A DNA stretch of 64,000 bases from assembly GCF_042678945.1 (NCBI RefSeq), contig NZ_JBHTLM010000003.1:1-64000 (forward strand), read 5' to 3'. The translations under genes and the position numbers were made by a program. The stretch comes from Fontibacillus puldeungensis. GTDB taxonomy: Bacteria > Bacillota > Bacilli > Paenibacillales > Paenibacillaceae. Below the pieces are notes generated by a model. It was given only the letters and a program-made list of their open reading frames with translations, was not told where the DNA came from and did not search any database. Shown here in pieces: positions 16,936-25,741 of the stretch (position 1 is its first letter; the number at the start of each line of letters is the position of its first letter).

Positions 16936-19900
16936 ATGAGTAAACCGAGCCTGGATGCAAGAATGAAAGAACGAATATTGATTCTCGATGGAGCGATGGG
17001 AACCATGATCCAGCAAGAGGATTTATCTCCTGCTGATTTTGGTGGAGAAGAGCTCGAAGGCTGCAACGAAATGCTCGTACTCACCCGTCCGGATGTGATT
17101 CAAGGGATACATGAGAAATATTTAGCGGCTGGAGCCGACTTAATTGAAACGAATACATTTGGTGCGACCTCCGTCGTACTGGCTGAATACGATATTCCGC
17201 ATAAAGCGCGGGAAATAAACCTGGCGGCTGCAAAGCTGGCCATAGCGGCGGCCATGAAATACAGCACCCCGGATCATCCTCGTTATGTTATCGGGGCGCT
17301 CGGACCAACAACCAAGACTTTATCCGTTACCGGTGGTGTCACCTTCGATGTGCTCACGGATAGCTATGAGGAGCAGGCTGTTGCCCTGGTTGAAGCCGGA
17401 GTTGATGCTTTGCTGCTGGAAACTTCGCAGGATACTCTTAATGTGAAAGCCGGAAGCATTGGGATAACTCGTGCTTTTGAGAAAACGGGGAAGAAGCTCC
17501 CACTTATGATTTCTGGAACGATTGAACCCATGGGCACGACATTGGCTGGGCAAAACATAGAGGCTTTCTATATTTCGCTGGAGCACTTAAAGCCAATCTC
17601 AATAGGTTTGAACTGTGCGACGGGTCCGGAGTTTATGCGCGACCACATTCGTACCTTGGCTGGAATCGCCAAATCAGCTGTCAGTTGTTACCCTAATGCC
17701 GGGCTGCCGGATGAAAATGGCAACTACCATGAGTCGCCGGACTCACTCGCTATGAAATTGTCCGCCTTTGCCGAGCAGGGCTGGCTCAACATCGCTGGTG
17801 GCTGCTGCGGTACAACACCGGCGCATATCGCTGCCCTCGCATCTAAATTGAGCGGGTATTCTCCACGCCCGGTAGCCGGTGAGCATGCTCCCGCATTGTC
17901 GGGCATCGAGCCGGTATATATTGAGTCTGCTAACCGTCCGTATTTAGTCGGAGAGAGAACGAATGTTCTGGGATCCCGTAAATTTAAACGACTTATAGTA
18001 GAAGGCAAATATGAAGAAGCTTCGGAAATTGCCCGGGCACAGGTGAAAAATGGGGCCCAGGTGATCGACGTGTGCGTGCAGGATCCGGACCGCGATGAGT
18101 CGGAAGACATCGAGCAATTTCTTGAGCTTGTCGTTAAGAAAGTAAAGGTTCCGCTCATGATTGATACGACCGATGCCAAGGTGCTCGATTTGGCCCTTAA
18201 ATACTGCCAAGGCAAATCGATAATTAACTCCATTAACCTTGAAGACGGGGAAGAGAAGTTTGAACGGGTCACCCCTCTGATTCATAAATATGGTGCGGCG
18301 GTCGTGGTTGGCACGATCGACGAACGGGGTCAAGCAATTAAGCGCGAGGACAAACTGGAGGTTGCCAAACGCTCCCATGATCTGCTTGTGAATAAGTATG
18401 GCTTAAGTCCTGAAGACCTTATTTTTGATCCGCTCGTATTTCCGGTTGGTACGGGGGACGAACAGTATATCGGTTCCGCTAAGGAGACTATAGAAGGAAT
18501 TCGGCTAATCAAAGAGGCCATGCCTTTTTGTCATACCGTTCTTGGTATCAGCAACGTATCCTTTGGACTTCCTGAAGCTGGCCGAGAAGTGCTGAATTCG
18601 GTTTTCCTATATGAATGTACTAAAGCTGGGCTTGACTATGCTATCGTCAATACGGAGAAGTTGGAGCGTTATGCTTCGATCTCGGAGGAGGAGCGTAAGC
18701 TAGCCGAGGACCTGATTTATCGTACCAATGATGAGACACTAGCAGCGTTTGTGGCTGCATTTCGGAATAAAAAGATTGAGAAACAAGAAAAATCTATTAA
18801 TTTGTCCCTGGAAGAACGGCTGGCTTCTTATGTTGTGGAAGGAACAAAAGAAGGGCTAATTCCTGACTTGGACCAAGCTCTTGGACGGTATACCGCGCTT
18901 GAGATCATCAACGGTCCGCTGATGGCTGGGATGGAAGAGGTTGGCCGGCTATTCAACAATAACGAGTTGATTGTCGCCGAGGTGCTGCAAAGTGCGGAGG
19001 TCATGAAAGCCTCGGTTGCGTATCTTGAGCCGTTTATGGAGAAGAATGAAACAAGCGTTAAAGGTAAAATATTACTTGCGACCGTTAAAGGGGACGTCCA
19101 TGATATCGGAAAGAACCTAGTGGAGATCATTCTATCCAATAACGGTTACCAAATCGTCAATTTGGGCATAAAAGTACCACCGGAACGCATTATAGAAGCC
19201 TATCGTGAAGAAAAAGTTGACATTATCGGTTTATCCGGTCTTTTGGTGAAATCGGCTCAGCAAATGGTAACGACGGCCCAGGATTTGCGAAATGCGGGTA
19301 TCGATGTTCCGATTATGGTAGGCGGTGCTGCCCTCACGCGGAAATTTACGAAGACACGGATTCGTCCGGAGTATGACGGCATGGTTGTATATGCAAAGGA
19401 TGCGATGGATGGGCTCGATTTAGCCAATAAACTGATGGATTCCACCAGCCGTGAACAGATACGTTTAGAGATGGAGGCGGAAAAAGAGGCCGATTCCTCT
19501 TCTACCACTCTCGAGAAACTGCCGGAGTTAACTCGTGTGCAGCGTTCCAAAATCTCTACGGACGTGCCGATATTTATTCCGCCAGATCTGGAGCGGCACA
19601 TTTTGCGTGATTACCCGATCAGTCATATCGTTCCTTATATGAATATGCAAATGCTGCTTGGCCATCACCTTGGGCTAAGAGGATCTGTGGAGCAGCTGTT
19701 GGCTGCTGGAGATGCTAAAGCCTTGCAACTAAAAGAAACGGTTGATCATATTCTTCATGAGGCTGTAACGGAGGGAATCGTTCGGACACAGGCGATGTAT
19801 CGCTTCTTCCCGGCCCAGTCTTCGGGCAATGATATCTTGATTTACGACCCGGCCGACCATTCTCGCGTACTTAAGCGGTTCAGCTTTCCTAGACAACAGG

Positions 19901-20373
19901 TGGAGCCGTATTTGTGCCTAGCTGACTTCCTGAAGTCGGTGGATAGCGGTGAAATGGATTACGTTGGATTTTTAGTTGTTACTGCAGGACAAGGGATACG
20001 TCAGTTGTCCGAAGCATGGAAGGAGAAGGGGGATTACCTTCGCTCTCATGCGCTGCAGTCTGTTGCTTTAGAGATGGCTGAAGCGTTGGCTGAGCGGGTT
20101 CATCATATGATGCGCGACACTTGGGGCTTCCCGGATCCGCAAGAAATGACGATGAAACAGCGTCACGGCGCGCGGTATCAAGGTATTCGCGTATCGTTCG
20201 GATACCCGGCTTGCCCAAACTTGGAGGATCAACAGCTGTTGTTTGAGTTAATGAAGCCGGAAGATATCGGTATTCAGCTTACAGAGGGCTTTATGATGGA
20301 GCCGGAGGCATCTGTATCAGCGCTTGTATTTGCGCACCCGGGGGCCCAGTATTTTAATGTTGATAAAGCATAA
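16936..20373 (+). CDS. metH: Cobalamin-dependent methionine synthase MetH
   Basis: 1145 residues with all four modules in order: homocysteine-binding domain with zinc cysteines (GLNCATG, GGCCGTTP), pterin-binding domain (YLVGERTNVLGSRKFK onward), B12 cap and cobalamin domain with the ligand His in GDVHDIGKN (about 722), and the AdoMet reactivation domain near the C-terminus (ARYQGIRVSFGYPACPN). It transfers methyl from methyl-tetrahydrofolate to homocysteine. ATG 16936 is better spaced from GGGAGGG than ATG 16930. A single gene between terminators. Confidence 0.97.
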   Translation: MSKPSLDARMKERILILDGAMGTMIQQEDLSPADFGGEELEGCNEMLVLTRPDVIQGIHEKYLAAGADLIETNTFGATSVVLAEYDIPHKAREINLAAAKLAIAAAMKYSTPDHPRYVIGALGPTTKTLSVTGGVTFDVLTDSYEEQAVALVEAGVDALLLETSQDTLNVKAGSIGITRAFEKTGKKLPLMISGTIEPMGTTLAGQNIEAFYISLEHLKPISIGLNCATGPEFMRDHIRTLAGIAKSAVSCYPNAGLPDENGNYHESPDSLAMKLSAFAEQGWLNIAGGCCGTTPAHIAALASKLSGYSPRPVAGEHAPALSGIEPVYIESANRPYLVGERTNVLGSRKFKRLIVEGKYEEASEIARAQVKNGAQVIDVCVQDPDRDESEDIEQFLELVVKKVKVPLMIDTTDAKVLDLALKYCQGKSIINSINLEDGEEKFERVTPLIHKYGAAVVVGTIDERGQAIKREDKLEVAKRSHDLLVNKYGLSPEDLIFDPLVFPVGTGDEQYIGSAKETIEGIRLIKEAMPFCHTVLGISNVSFGLPEAGREVLNSVFLYECTKAGLDYAIVNTEKLERYASISEEERKLAEDLIYRTNDETLAAFVAAFRNKKIEKQEKSINLSLEERLASYVVEGTKEGLIPDLDQALGRYTALEIINGPLMAGMEEVGRLFNNNELIVAEVLQSAEVMKASVAYLEPFMEKNETSVKGKILLATVKGDVHDIGKNLVEIILSNNGYQIVNLGIKVPPERIIEAYREEKVDIIGLSGLLVKSAQQMVTTAQDLRNAGIDVPIMVGGAALTRKFTKTRIRPEYDGMVVYAKDAMDGLDLANKLMDSTSREQIRLEMEAEKEADSSSTTLEKLPELTRVQRSKISTDVPIFIPPDLERHILRDYPISHIVPYMNMQMLLGHHLGLRGSVEQLLAAGDAKALQLKETVDHILHEAVTEGIVRTQAMYRFFPAQSSGNDILIYDPADHSRVLKRFSFPRQQVEPYLCLADFLKSVDSGEMDYVGFLVVTAGQGIRQLSEAWKEKGDYLRSHALQSVALEMAEALAERVHHMMRDTWGFPDPQEMTMKQRHGARYQGIRVSFGYPACPNLEDQQLLFELMKPEDIGIQLTEGFMMEPEASVSALVFAHPGAQYFNVDKA

Positions 20374-20386
20374 AATAACATCCATG

Positions 20387-20412
20387 AACCCTCCGAGATT
20401 CGGAGGGTTTTG
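20387..20412 (+). terminator. Terminator of metH
   Basis: Perfect stem AACCCTCCG/CGGAGGGTT with a 5-base loop, followed by TTT. Confidence 0.85.
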
Positions 20413-20458
20413 ATGGTCTATATAAAATAGCAATCTATACAACGGAAGGATGATGAGC

Positions 20459-21400
20459 ATGGAACTTTATTTTTTGGGAACGAACGCCGGCGTTCCGTCA
20501 CTTGAGCGAAACGTAACCTCCGTCGCTTTGCGCCTCTTGGAGGAGAGACGTTCTGTGTGGCTGTTCGACTGCGGCGAAGGGACCCAACATCAAATCCTCC
20601 GTTCACCTCTGAAGCTAAGTAAGCTGGAATATATATTTATCACTCATTTGCATGGGGACCATCTTTTTGGACTTCCCGGACTCATCTCCAGCCGTGCCTA
20701 CCAAGGAGGGGACACCCCTCTTGTCATATTCGGGCCAAGGGGGCTAAAGAGATTTGTTGAGACCTCGCTCGAACTTAGTGAATCACGAATCCAATACAAG
20801 CTTGAAATCGTAGAACATGATGGGGGCATTGTGCTGGAGGACGATTTTTTTCGCGTGGAGTCCGCTCTTCTCGAACACCGAATTCCGAGCTACGGATACC
20901 GAGTGATTGAAAAAGACTTGCCGGGTAAGCTCGATGCCGAGATACTGGAACGTTACGGCATTCGTCCGGGTCCGCTGTACGGTAAACTGAAGAAGGGTGA
21001 AAGTGTCATGACACCAGGCGGTGAAATGCTGCACGCTTCTGAGGTGTTGGGGAAACCCAAGGCAGGGCGCATCGTAACGATTTTAGGGGATACGAGATCT
21101 TGCCAGGCGGCAGAGGTGCTTGCTAAAGACGCTGACGTGTTAGTGCACGAGGCCACATTCCTGCATGAACTCGCTGACACCGCGCATGAATATCATCATA
21201 GTACTGCGCGGCAGGCGGCAGAAACCGCCAAAACGGCTGGCGTAAACGAGTTGTTTTTGACGCACTTTAGTTCCCGCTATAAATCGGAGGAGCAGCTCGA
21301 GCGACTGCAGCAAGAGGCGGAAGCTGTCTTTGTGAATTCGCAGCTTGCCAGGGAGCATGTATTGTATCCCATTCAGCGACGTGGAAAAGACATAAGTTGA
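20459..21400 (+). CDS. rnz: Ribonuclease Z
   Basis: 313 residues of the metallo-beta-lactamase fold. The zinc motif is ITHLHGDHLFGLPG, with FDCGEGTQHQIL before it and HEATFLHE and THFSSRY later, as in tRNase Z, which trims tRNA 3' ends. ATG 20459 (MELYFLGTNAGVP) follows GGAAGGA at a good distance; two upstream ATGs are too close to it. Confidence 0.96.
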   Translation: MELYFLGTNAGVPSLERNVTSVALRLLEERRSVWLFDCGEGTQHQILRSPLKLSKLEYIFITHLHGDHLFGLPGLISSRAYQGGDTPLVIFGPRGLKRFVETSLELSESRIQYKLEIVEHDGGIVLEDDFFRVESALLEHRIPSYGYRVIEKDLPGKLDAEILERYGIRPGPLYGKLKKGESVMTPGGEMLHASEVLGKPKAGRIVTILGDTRSCQAAEVLAKDADVLVHEATFLHELADTAHEYHHSTARQAAETAKTAGVNELFLTHFSSRYKSEEQLERLQQEAEAVFVNSQLAREHVLYPIQRRGKDIS

Positions 21401-21629
21401 AAACTTATTTAGAACAGGCTAGGAAATAATTATTTTCCGGGAAAGCGCAGGAAATGACAGCCCATTTCAAAGTTTGCCATTCCCTCATCGCAGTTCACCT
21501 TACATTTCGATGCCGTTCGACGCAGTTGTGGGGGGGAGCTGCATTTTTCAACCAAACGATAAGAAAATTTGCCTGACCCTTGTTTTAATATGTAAAATAA
21601 TATAGGCACGATAAGAAAGGGTGAACGTA

Positions 21630-22427
21630 TTGTCAGTCTCTTGGAAAGCCTACCTAATCGACTTAGACGGAACCTTATATCATGGCACTCGGATCATCCC
21701 GGGAGCGGACCAATTGATCAACGGTTTACTTGAAAAGCATATCCCTTTTCTGTTCGTAACGAATAATTCATCGAGAACACCGGCTGCTGTCGCGGCTCAT
21801 TTACAGGGTATGGGTATTCCGGCCAAGGAAGATGAGGTATGTACCTCTGCCGTAGCTGCGGCCGAATACATCGCGACAAGAATGCCTGACTCAAGGATTG
21901 CGCCTATTGGGGAGGCTGGATTGATTGAGGCCCTTCAGGAGGCCGGGCTTACCATGGATTTTGAACAGCCGGATGTTGTTGTACAGGGCATCGACCGGAA
22001 CTTTACATACGAGACATTAACGCGGGCTGCCCGCTGGATTGGTGCGGGATCAAGATACGTGCTAACCAATCCCGATTTGCTGCTTCCTTCACAGGAAGGG
22101 CTAATGCCGGGAGCCGGAACATTGTCCGCGGCGATCCAAGCTGCTACGGGGGTTAAGCCAGTGGTAATCGGGAAACCATCTGAGCACCTAATGAACTATG
22201 CGATCGCAAGGCTTGGTCTAAAGCATGAAGAAGTGGCCGTTATTGGGGACAATATGCAAACAGATATCGCTGCGGGAGTTAATGCTGGGTGCGGGACGAT
22301 TTTAGCGCTGACTGGGGTTACGACGCAGGACAATTTACCTGATTTTGTTAGAACGTCGGGGGTTAAGCCGGATATCGTATGCAGCAGCCTTCAGGAAGTT
22401 CAAAATGTGATTTGCGGCCATAAATAA
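21630..22427 (+). CDS. HAD-IIA family phosphatase, NagD/AraL-like
   Basis: 265 residues. IDLDGTLYHG, FVTNNSSRTP, IGKPSEHLM and VIGDNMQTDIAAG are the HAD motifs with a C2 cap in the middle, as in NagD and AraL sugar-phosphate phosphatases. Substrate unknown. I chose TTG 21630, 8 bases after AGAAAGGG, over GTG 21621. The 229-base gap before it holds a possible promoter (TTGCCT/TAAAAT near 21571-21600) and nothing else clear. Confidence 0.87.
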   Translation: MSVSWKAYLIDLDGTLYHGTRIIPGADQLINGLLEKHIPFLFVTNNSSRTPAAVAAHLQGMGIPAKEDEVCTSAVAAAEYIATRMPDSRIAPIGEAGLIEALQEAGLTMDFEQPDVVVQGIDRNFTYETLTRAARWIGAGSRYVLTNPDLLLPSQEGLMPGAGTLSAAIQAATGVKPVVIGKPSEHLMNYAIARLGLKHEEVAVIGDNMQTDIAAGVNAGCGTILALTGVTTQDNLPDFVRTSGVKPDIVCSSLQEVQNVICGHK

Positions 22428-22489
22428 ACTAAAGAGGGACGGATTTACCTCGAATTTCTTTGAAGTAAAATATGAAGGGAAGATGACCC

Positions 22490-23308
22490 ATGCCGGAACT
22501 ACCGGAGATGGAAAATTATCGAATACAATTATCGCGTCATATATTGGATCTTCCGATGAGCGAAATCGTCGTACACCGGGAGAAATCCATCAATGTAGAG
22601 CCAGATCAGTTTGCCAAGGAGCTTAGCGGCCGACAAGTCATTTTTGTGGAACGCCGGGGGAAGCACCTTTTGTTTCATTTAGACAATGGGAAGCGGCTCC
22701 TTCTTCACTTAATGCTCGGCGGCTTACTGTATCTTGGTACAAAGGAAGAACGTCCAGAACGGAGCACACAAGTGGAAATTTCGTTTGGCCCTGACCTTGT
22801 GCTGTATTTTATCGGCTTGCGCCTTGGGTATTTGCATTTGCATAGCGCCAAAGAAGCAGAGGATCTCCTATCTCATTTAGGCCCGGAACTGCTAGACCGC
22901 CGTATGAATGAGGAACGCTTTATCCGCCTGCTAAGTAAACGGCGCGGAAGTTTGAAGTCTGCGCTCGTTAATCAGGATGTTGTAGCCGGAATAGGCAATT
23001 GCTATGCGGATGAAATTGCTTTTGCAGCCGAGCTATTGCCATCGGTAAAGCTGCAAAACATGAGCGAAGAGGACTTTTCCCGCCTTTACAAAGCAACGAG
23101 AGAGGTTTTGCTTGAGGCGACGGAAGCCGGAGGCTACATGGAAATGCCGTTGACAAAAGACGATACGCTAACCGGCGGCTCTAACGATCTTTGCCGGGTG
23201 TATGACCGGGAGGGTGAGGTGTGTCCTCGCTGTGGGGACATCATCGTGAAAACGGAACTGAATGGACGAAAAGTCTTTTACAGCCCGGGATGTCAGCATG
23301 ACCGCTGA
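22490..23308 (+). CDS. mutM: Formamidopyrimidine-DNA glycosylase family protein
   Basis: 272 residues of the Fpg/Nei family that excises oxidised bases. After Met removal the catalytic Pro and Glu are in PELPEME; RRGKHLL carries the conserved Lys; the helix-two-turn-helix is VNQDVVAGIGNCYADEI. The C-terminal zinc finger reads CPRC then YSPGC, so one of the four Cys ligands is Ser. Whether zinc still binds is uncertain. The DNA-repair gene nfo overlaps its 3' end by 11 bases, which suggests a base-excision repair pair. Confidence 0.85.
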   Translation: MPELPEMENYRIQLSRHILDLPMSEIVVHREKSINVEPDQFAKELSGRQVIFVERRGKHLLFHLDNGKRLLLHLMLGGLLYLGTKEERPERSTQVEISFGPDLVLYFIGLRLGYLHLHSAKEAEDLLSHLGPELLDRRMNEERFIRLLSKRRGSLKSALVNQDVVAGIGNCYADEIAFAAELLPSVKLQNMSEEDFSRLYKATREVLLEATEAGGYMEMPLTKDDTLTGGSNDLCRVYDREGEVCPRCGDIIVKTELNGRKVFYSPGCQHDR

Positions 23309-24152
23309 TGTAAAAGTTGGCGGACATTTTAGCATTCGGGGCGGGTATTATGGCGCAGCCAAAGCGGCTTACCAGCTCGAAGCAGGGGCTTTTCAGTATT
23401 TTCCCAAAAACCCGCGCAGTCTTACGGTGAAGTCGTTTGACGCCAAGGACGCGGCGAGTTGCTGCAGCTTTTGTAAACAGCACGGTTTGGTCTCCATTGC
23501 CCATACGCCGTATCCAAGCAACCTCGCGGTCAGTCAGAAAACCAATCTCAATGCTTATCAGAAGGTCGTCGATTCGCTTCGTAACGACCTCTCGATTGCT
23601 GAAGCTTGTGGCTCCTTGGGAATTGTGGTTCATTTTGGCACAATTAAGTCAGGAAACCCCTTACAAGGTTATCAAAATATTATACAATGTATAAATGACG
23701 TGTTATCCGACTGGCAGGGGGAAGCCAAACTGCTGATCGAGAATTTGGCTGGAGACCATGGAGATATGGGCATGACGATGGAAGAACTTGTACAAATCCG
23801 TCGATTAAGCCGGTATCCGGAACGAATTGGTTTTTGTCTAGATACATGTCACGCCTTTGCTGCAGGAATGTGGCGAGGTGAAGTGGATGAAGATTTTGAC
23901 AAGAAAGCAGAACAGCTTGGATACTTTGAAGGTCTTGCTGCAGTTCATCTTAACGATTCGAAATATCCGTATATTTCGCACAAAGACCGTCATGCTCGTA
24001 TCGGGCAAGGATATATAGGAGAATCCGGTTTTCGCTGGCTGCTTCAGATTGAAGCGATACGTAAAGTACCGCTTATCTTTGAGAGTGAAACTGGAGAAGA
24101 TGGGACCTACAGAGATGATTTGGAGCGAGTGAGGCGGTGGCTGGAAGCCTAA
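23298..24152 (+). CDS. nfo: Deoxyribonuclease IV (AP endonuclease, Nfo family)
   Basis: 284 residues. The TIM-barrel metal ligands of endonuclease IV are visible: HTPYP, VVHFGT, LLIENLAG, CLDTCHAF, AVHLNDSK, the DRHARIGQGYIG loop and FESE. It cleaves abasic sites made by glycosylases such as the MutM-like protein encoded just upstream. ATG 23298 lies within the end of that gene; an earlier in-frame ATG at 23262 would extend into it further and lacks a better site. Confidence 0.93.
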   Translation: MTADVKVGGHFSIRGGYYGAAKAAYQLEAGAFQYFPKNPRSLTVKSFDAKDAASCCSFCKQHGLVSIAHTPYPSNLAVSQKTNLNAYQKVVDSLRNDLSIAEACGSLGIVVHFGTIKSGNPLQGYQNIIQCINDVLSDWQGEAKLLIENLAGDHGDMGMTMEELVQIRRLSRYPERIGFCLDTCHAFAAGMWRGEVDEDFDKKAEQLGYFEGLAAVHLNDSKYPYISHKDRHARIGQGYIGESGFRWLLQIEAIRKVPLIFESETGEDGTYRDDLERVRRWLEA

Positions 24153-24184
24153 CGCTGTAATACTGCGGGAAAGGAAGAACAACA

Positions 24185-25564
24185 TTGATTCATGTATATA
24201 TGGACGATTTTCGTAGGTGTCCGCAGGGGTTCACTTTAGCGCGTACCGTCGACGAATGTCTGGAGTTGCTCAGGCTAACGGAGGTAGACATTTTATCGCT
24301 GGATTACGACATGGGTCCTGACGAGAAGACGGGCACGGATATGGCGGCCGCAATGGTACGAGAAGGATTATACCCACGGGAGATTTATTTGCATTCCTCA
24401 AGCATTAGCGGAAAAAGAAGCATGTACGAGATTTTGTATCCAAGCAAACCGGAGCATGTCTTGTTGCACAATTGTCCCATTCCGTTTGAACGGCTTGATG
24501 ACATCGCCAAACATTCGTCGGAGCCGCCGCATTCCAAATGGGTTTGCACCGCGAATCATGGGTTTGCTCCTTATGCACAGGAAGAACTGCGGCGTGAGTT
24601 CGGCAGCGTAAAAAGCACTATGTTGATTCCTGGAGAAGTCTTCGTCGCTACGCTGCAGGTCACGGCTGAAGATGTACTGCACCAAATCGAGGCCAAGCCG
24701 CCTATCTTTATGCGGCACATGTTTCTTGCCGATTGGGAATGGAGCACTGAGGAGCATGGTGGCGGCGGTAACGAAGGGTGGGAAGAAGCCCTAAGCAAAA
24801 TGCTGCTAGCTGATTTCAGACTGCCCGGCGCCCGGGTCGCCATCCAGACGCGAAAATCGGAAGACTCGCTTTGGAGTGGTACGGCGGCTGAAATGAAGGA
24901 TAAGCTGCAGGAAGGCATCTCGAAGCTGGAGGGTACAGAGTTTGTAGTAAGGGATGCAGAATGGATCATATCGGTTTTTGCCGGTAAAGGCAGCGTCTTT
25001 GCAGGGGTAGCCCGGCCACAGGATAACCTGTCCGATTGGAACGGTGGAGCAATTCGGTTTCAAAAGGAAGAAGGACAGATTTCACGGGCGAAATTTAAGC
25101 TGCTGGAAGCGGAGGCGAACTTTGGCATCCCGTTTGCTTCGTTTCATGAAGCGCTTGATATCGGTGCAGCTCCAGGGGGATGGACTTCCTTTTTGCTGGA
25201 AAGAGGTTTAAAAGTAACGGCAATCGATACGGCAAAGCTGCATCCGTCTCTGTTGTCTTCTCCAAAGCTAACTTTCTTACAAAGAAATGCCGATAGCGTC
25301 AAATTCAAGGAAAACCAGTTTGACCTGCTCGTATGCGATATGAGTTGGAGTCCTAAACTGACGGCTAGGCTTGTAAGCCAACTGCTATATGCTCTGGTTC
25401 CAGGGGGTACGGCAATTGTTACCGTGAAACTGCTCACGAAGAAACCGATGGCTTTGATACACGAGGTTATTGATATCTTTGAAGATGCTAGAATGCAGGT
25501 ACAACGGGCTAAACAGCTGTTCCATAATCGGGATGAAATAACATTATACATGATTAAATATTAA
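24185..25564 (+). CDS. Cyclic-phosphate receiver-like domain fused to an RlmM/FtsJ-like methyltransferase
   Basis: 459 residues with two unrelated parts. Residues 1-110 (VYMDDFRRCPQGF, LSLDYDMGPDEKTGTD, LHSSSISGKRSM) match the cyclic-phosphate-processing receiver domain. Residues 115-459 resemble RlmM: a THUMP-like start (CTANHGFAPYAQEELR), then an FtsJ Rossmann core with DIGAAPGGWTSFLLERG and a K-D-K-E set (FKLLE, CDMSW, VTVKLL, DEITLYM) of 2'-O-ribose methyltransferases. The reading frame is continuous. It starts at TTG 24185 after AAGGAAG. An RNA modification or repair role is inferred; RNA target unknown. Confidence 0.75.
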   Translation: MIHVYMDDFRRCPQGFTLARTVDECLELLRLTEVDILSLDYDMGPDEKTGTDMAAAMVREGLYPREIYLHSSSISGKRSMYEILYPSKPEHVLLHNCPIPFERLDDIAKHSSEPPHSKWVCTANHGFAPYAQEELRREFGSVKSTMLIPGEVFVATLQVTAEDVLHQIEAKPPIFMRHMFLADWEWSTEEHGGGGNEGWEEALSKMLLADFRLPGARVAIQTRKSEDSLWSGTAAEMKDKLQEGISKLEGTEFVVRDAEWIISVFAGKGSVFAGVARPQDNLSDWNGGAIRFQKEEGQISRAKFKLLEAEANFGIPFASFHEALDIGAAPGGWTSFLLERGLKVTAIDTAKLHPSLLSSPKLTFLQRNADSVKFKENQFDLLVCDMSWSPKLTARLVSQLLYALVPGGTAIVTVKLLTKKPMALIHEVIDIFEDARMQVQRAKQLFHNRDEITLYMIKY

Positions 25565-25593
25565 TATCATTAATTAAATTTCAAAAAAAGTGC

Positions 25594-25623
25594 TTTACTT
25601 TTTGTGTGATTTTGCCATATACT
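25594..25623 (+). promoter_or_regulatory. Predicted promoter of the Tad-like locus
   Basis: TTTACT (25594-25599) and TATACT (25618-25623) with an 18-base spacer, in an AT-rich gap after the methyltransferase gene. Transcription would start near 25630, ahead of the long hairpin. Confidence 0.5.
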
Positions 25624-25652
25624 AATTCCAAAATTATACAATGACTGCTGAG

Positions 25653-25719
25653 GGAAAGTATCCCATTCACAGACTTCGGTTTCACAACCGAGGAGGAATG
25701 GGGGACTTTCCTTTTTTTT
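25653..25719 (+). terminator. Long hairpin with T8 tract ahead of the kinase gene: terminator or attenuator
   Basis: GGAAAGT/ACTTTCC, CCCATTC/GAATGGG and CTTCGGTT/AACCGAGG stack into one nearly continuous stem of about 22 pairs with a 4-base loop, followed by eight T. It ends 22 bases before the start of the first Tad-like gene. It may end transcripts from upstream, or act as an attenuator if the promoter at 25594 is used. Confidence 0.85.
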
Positions 25720-25741
25720 GCTGTCAGGAAAGGAGGACATA

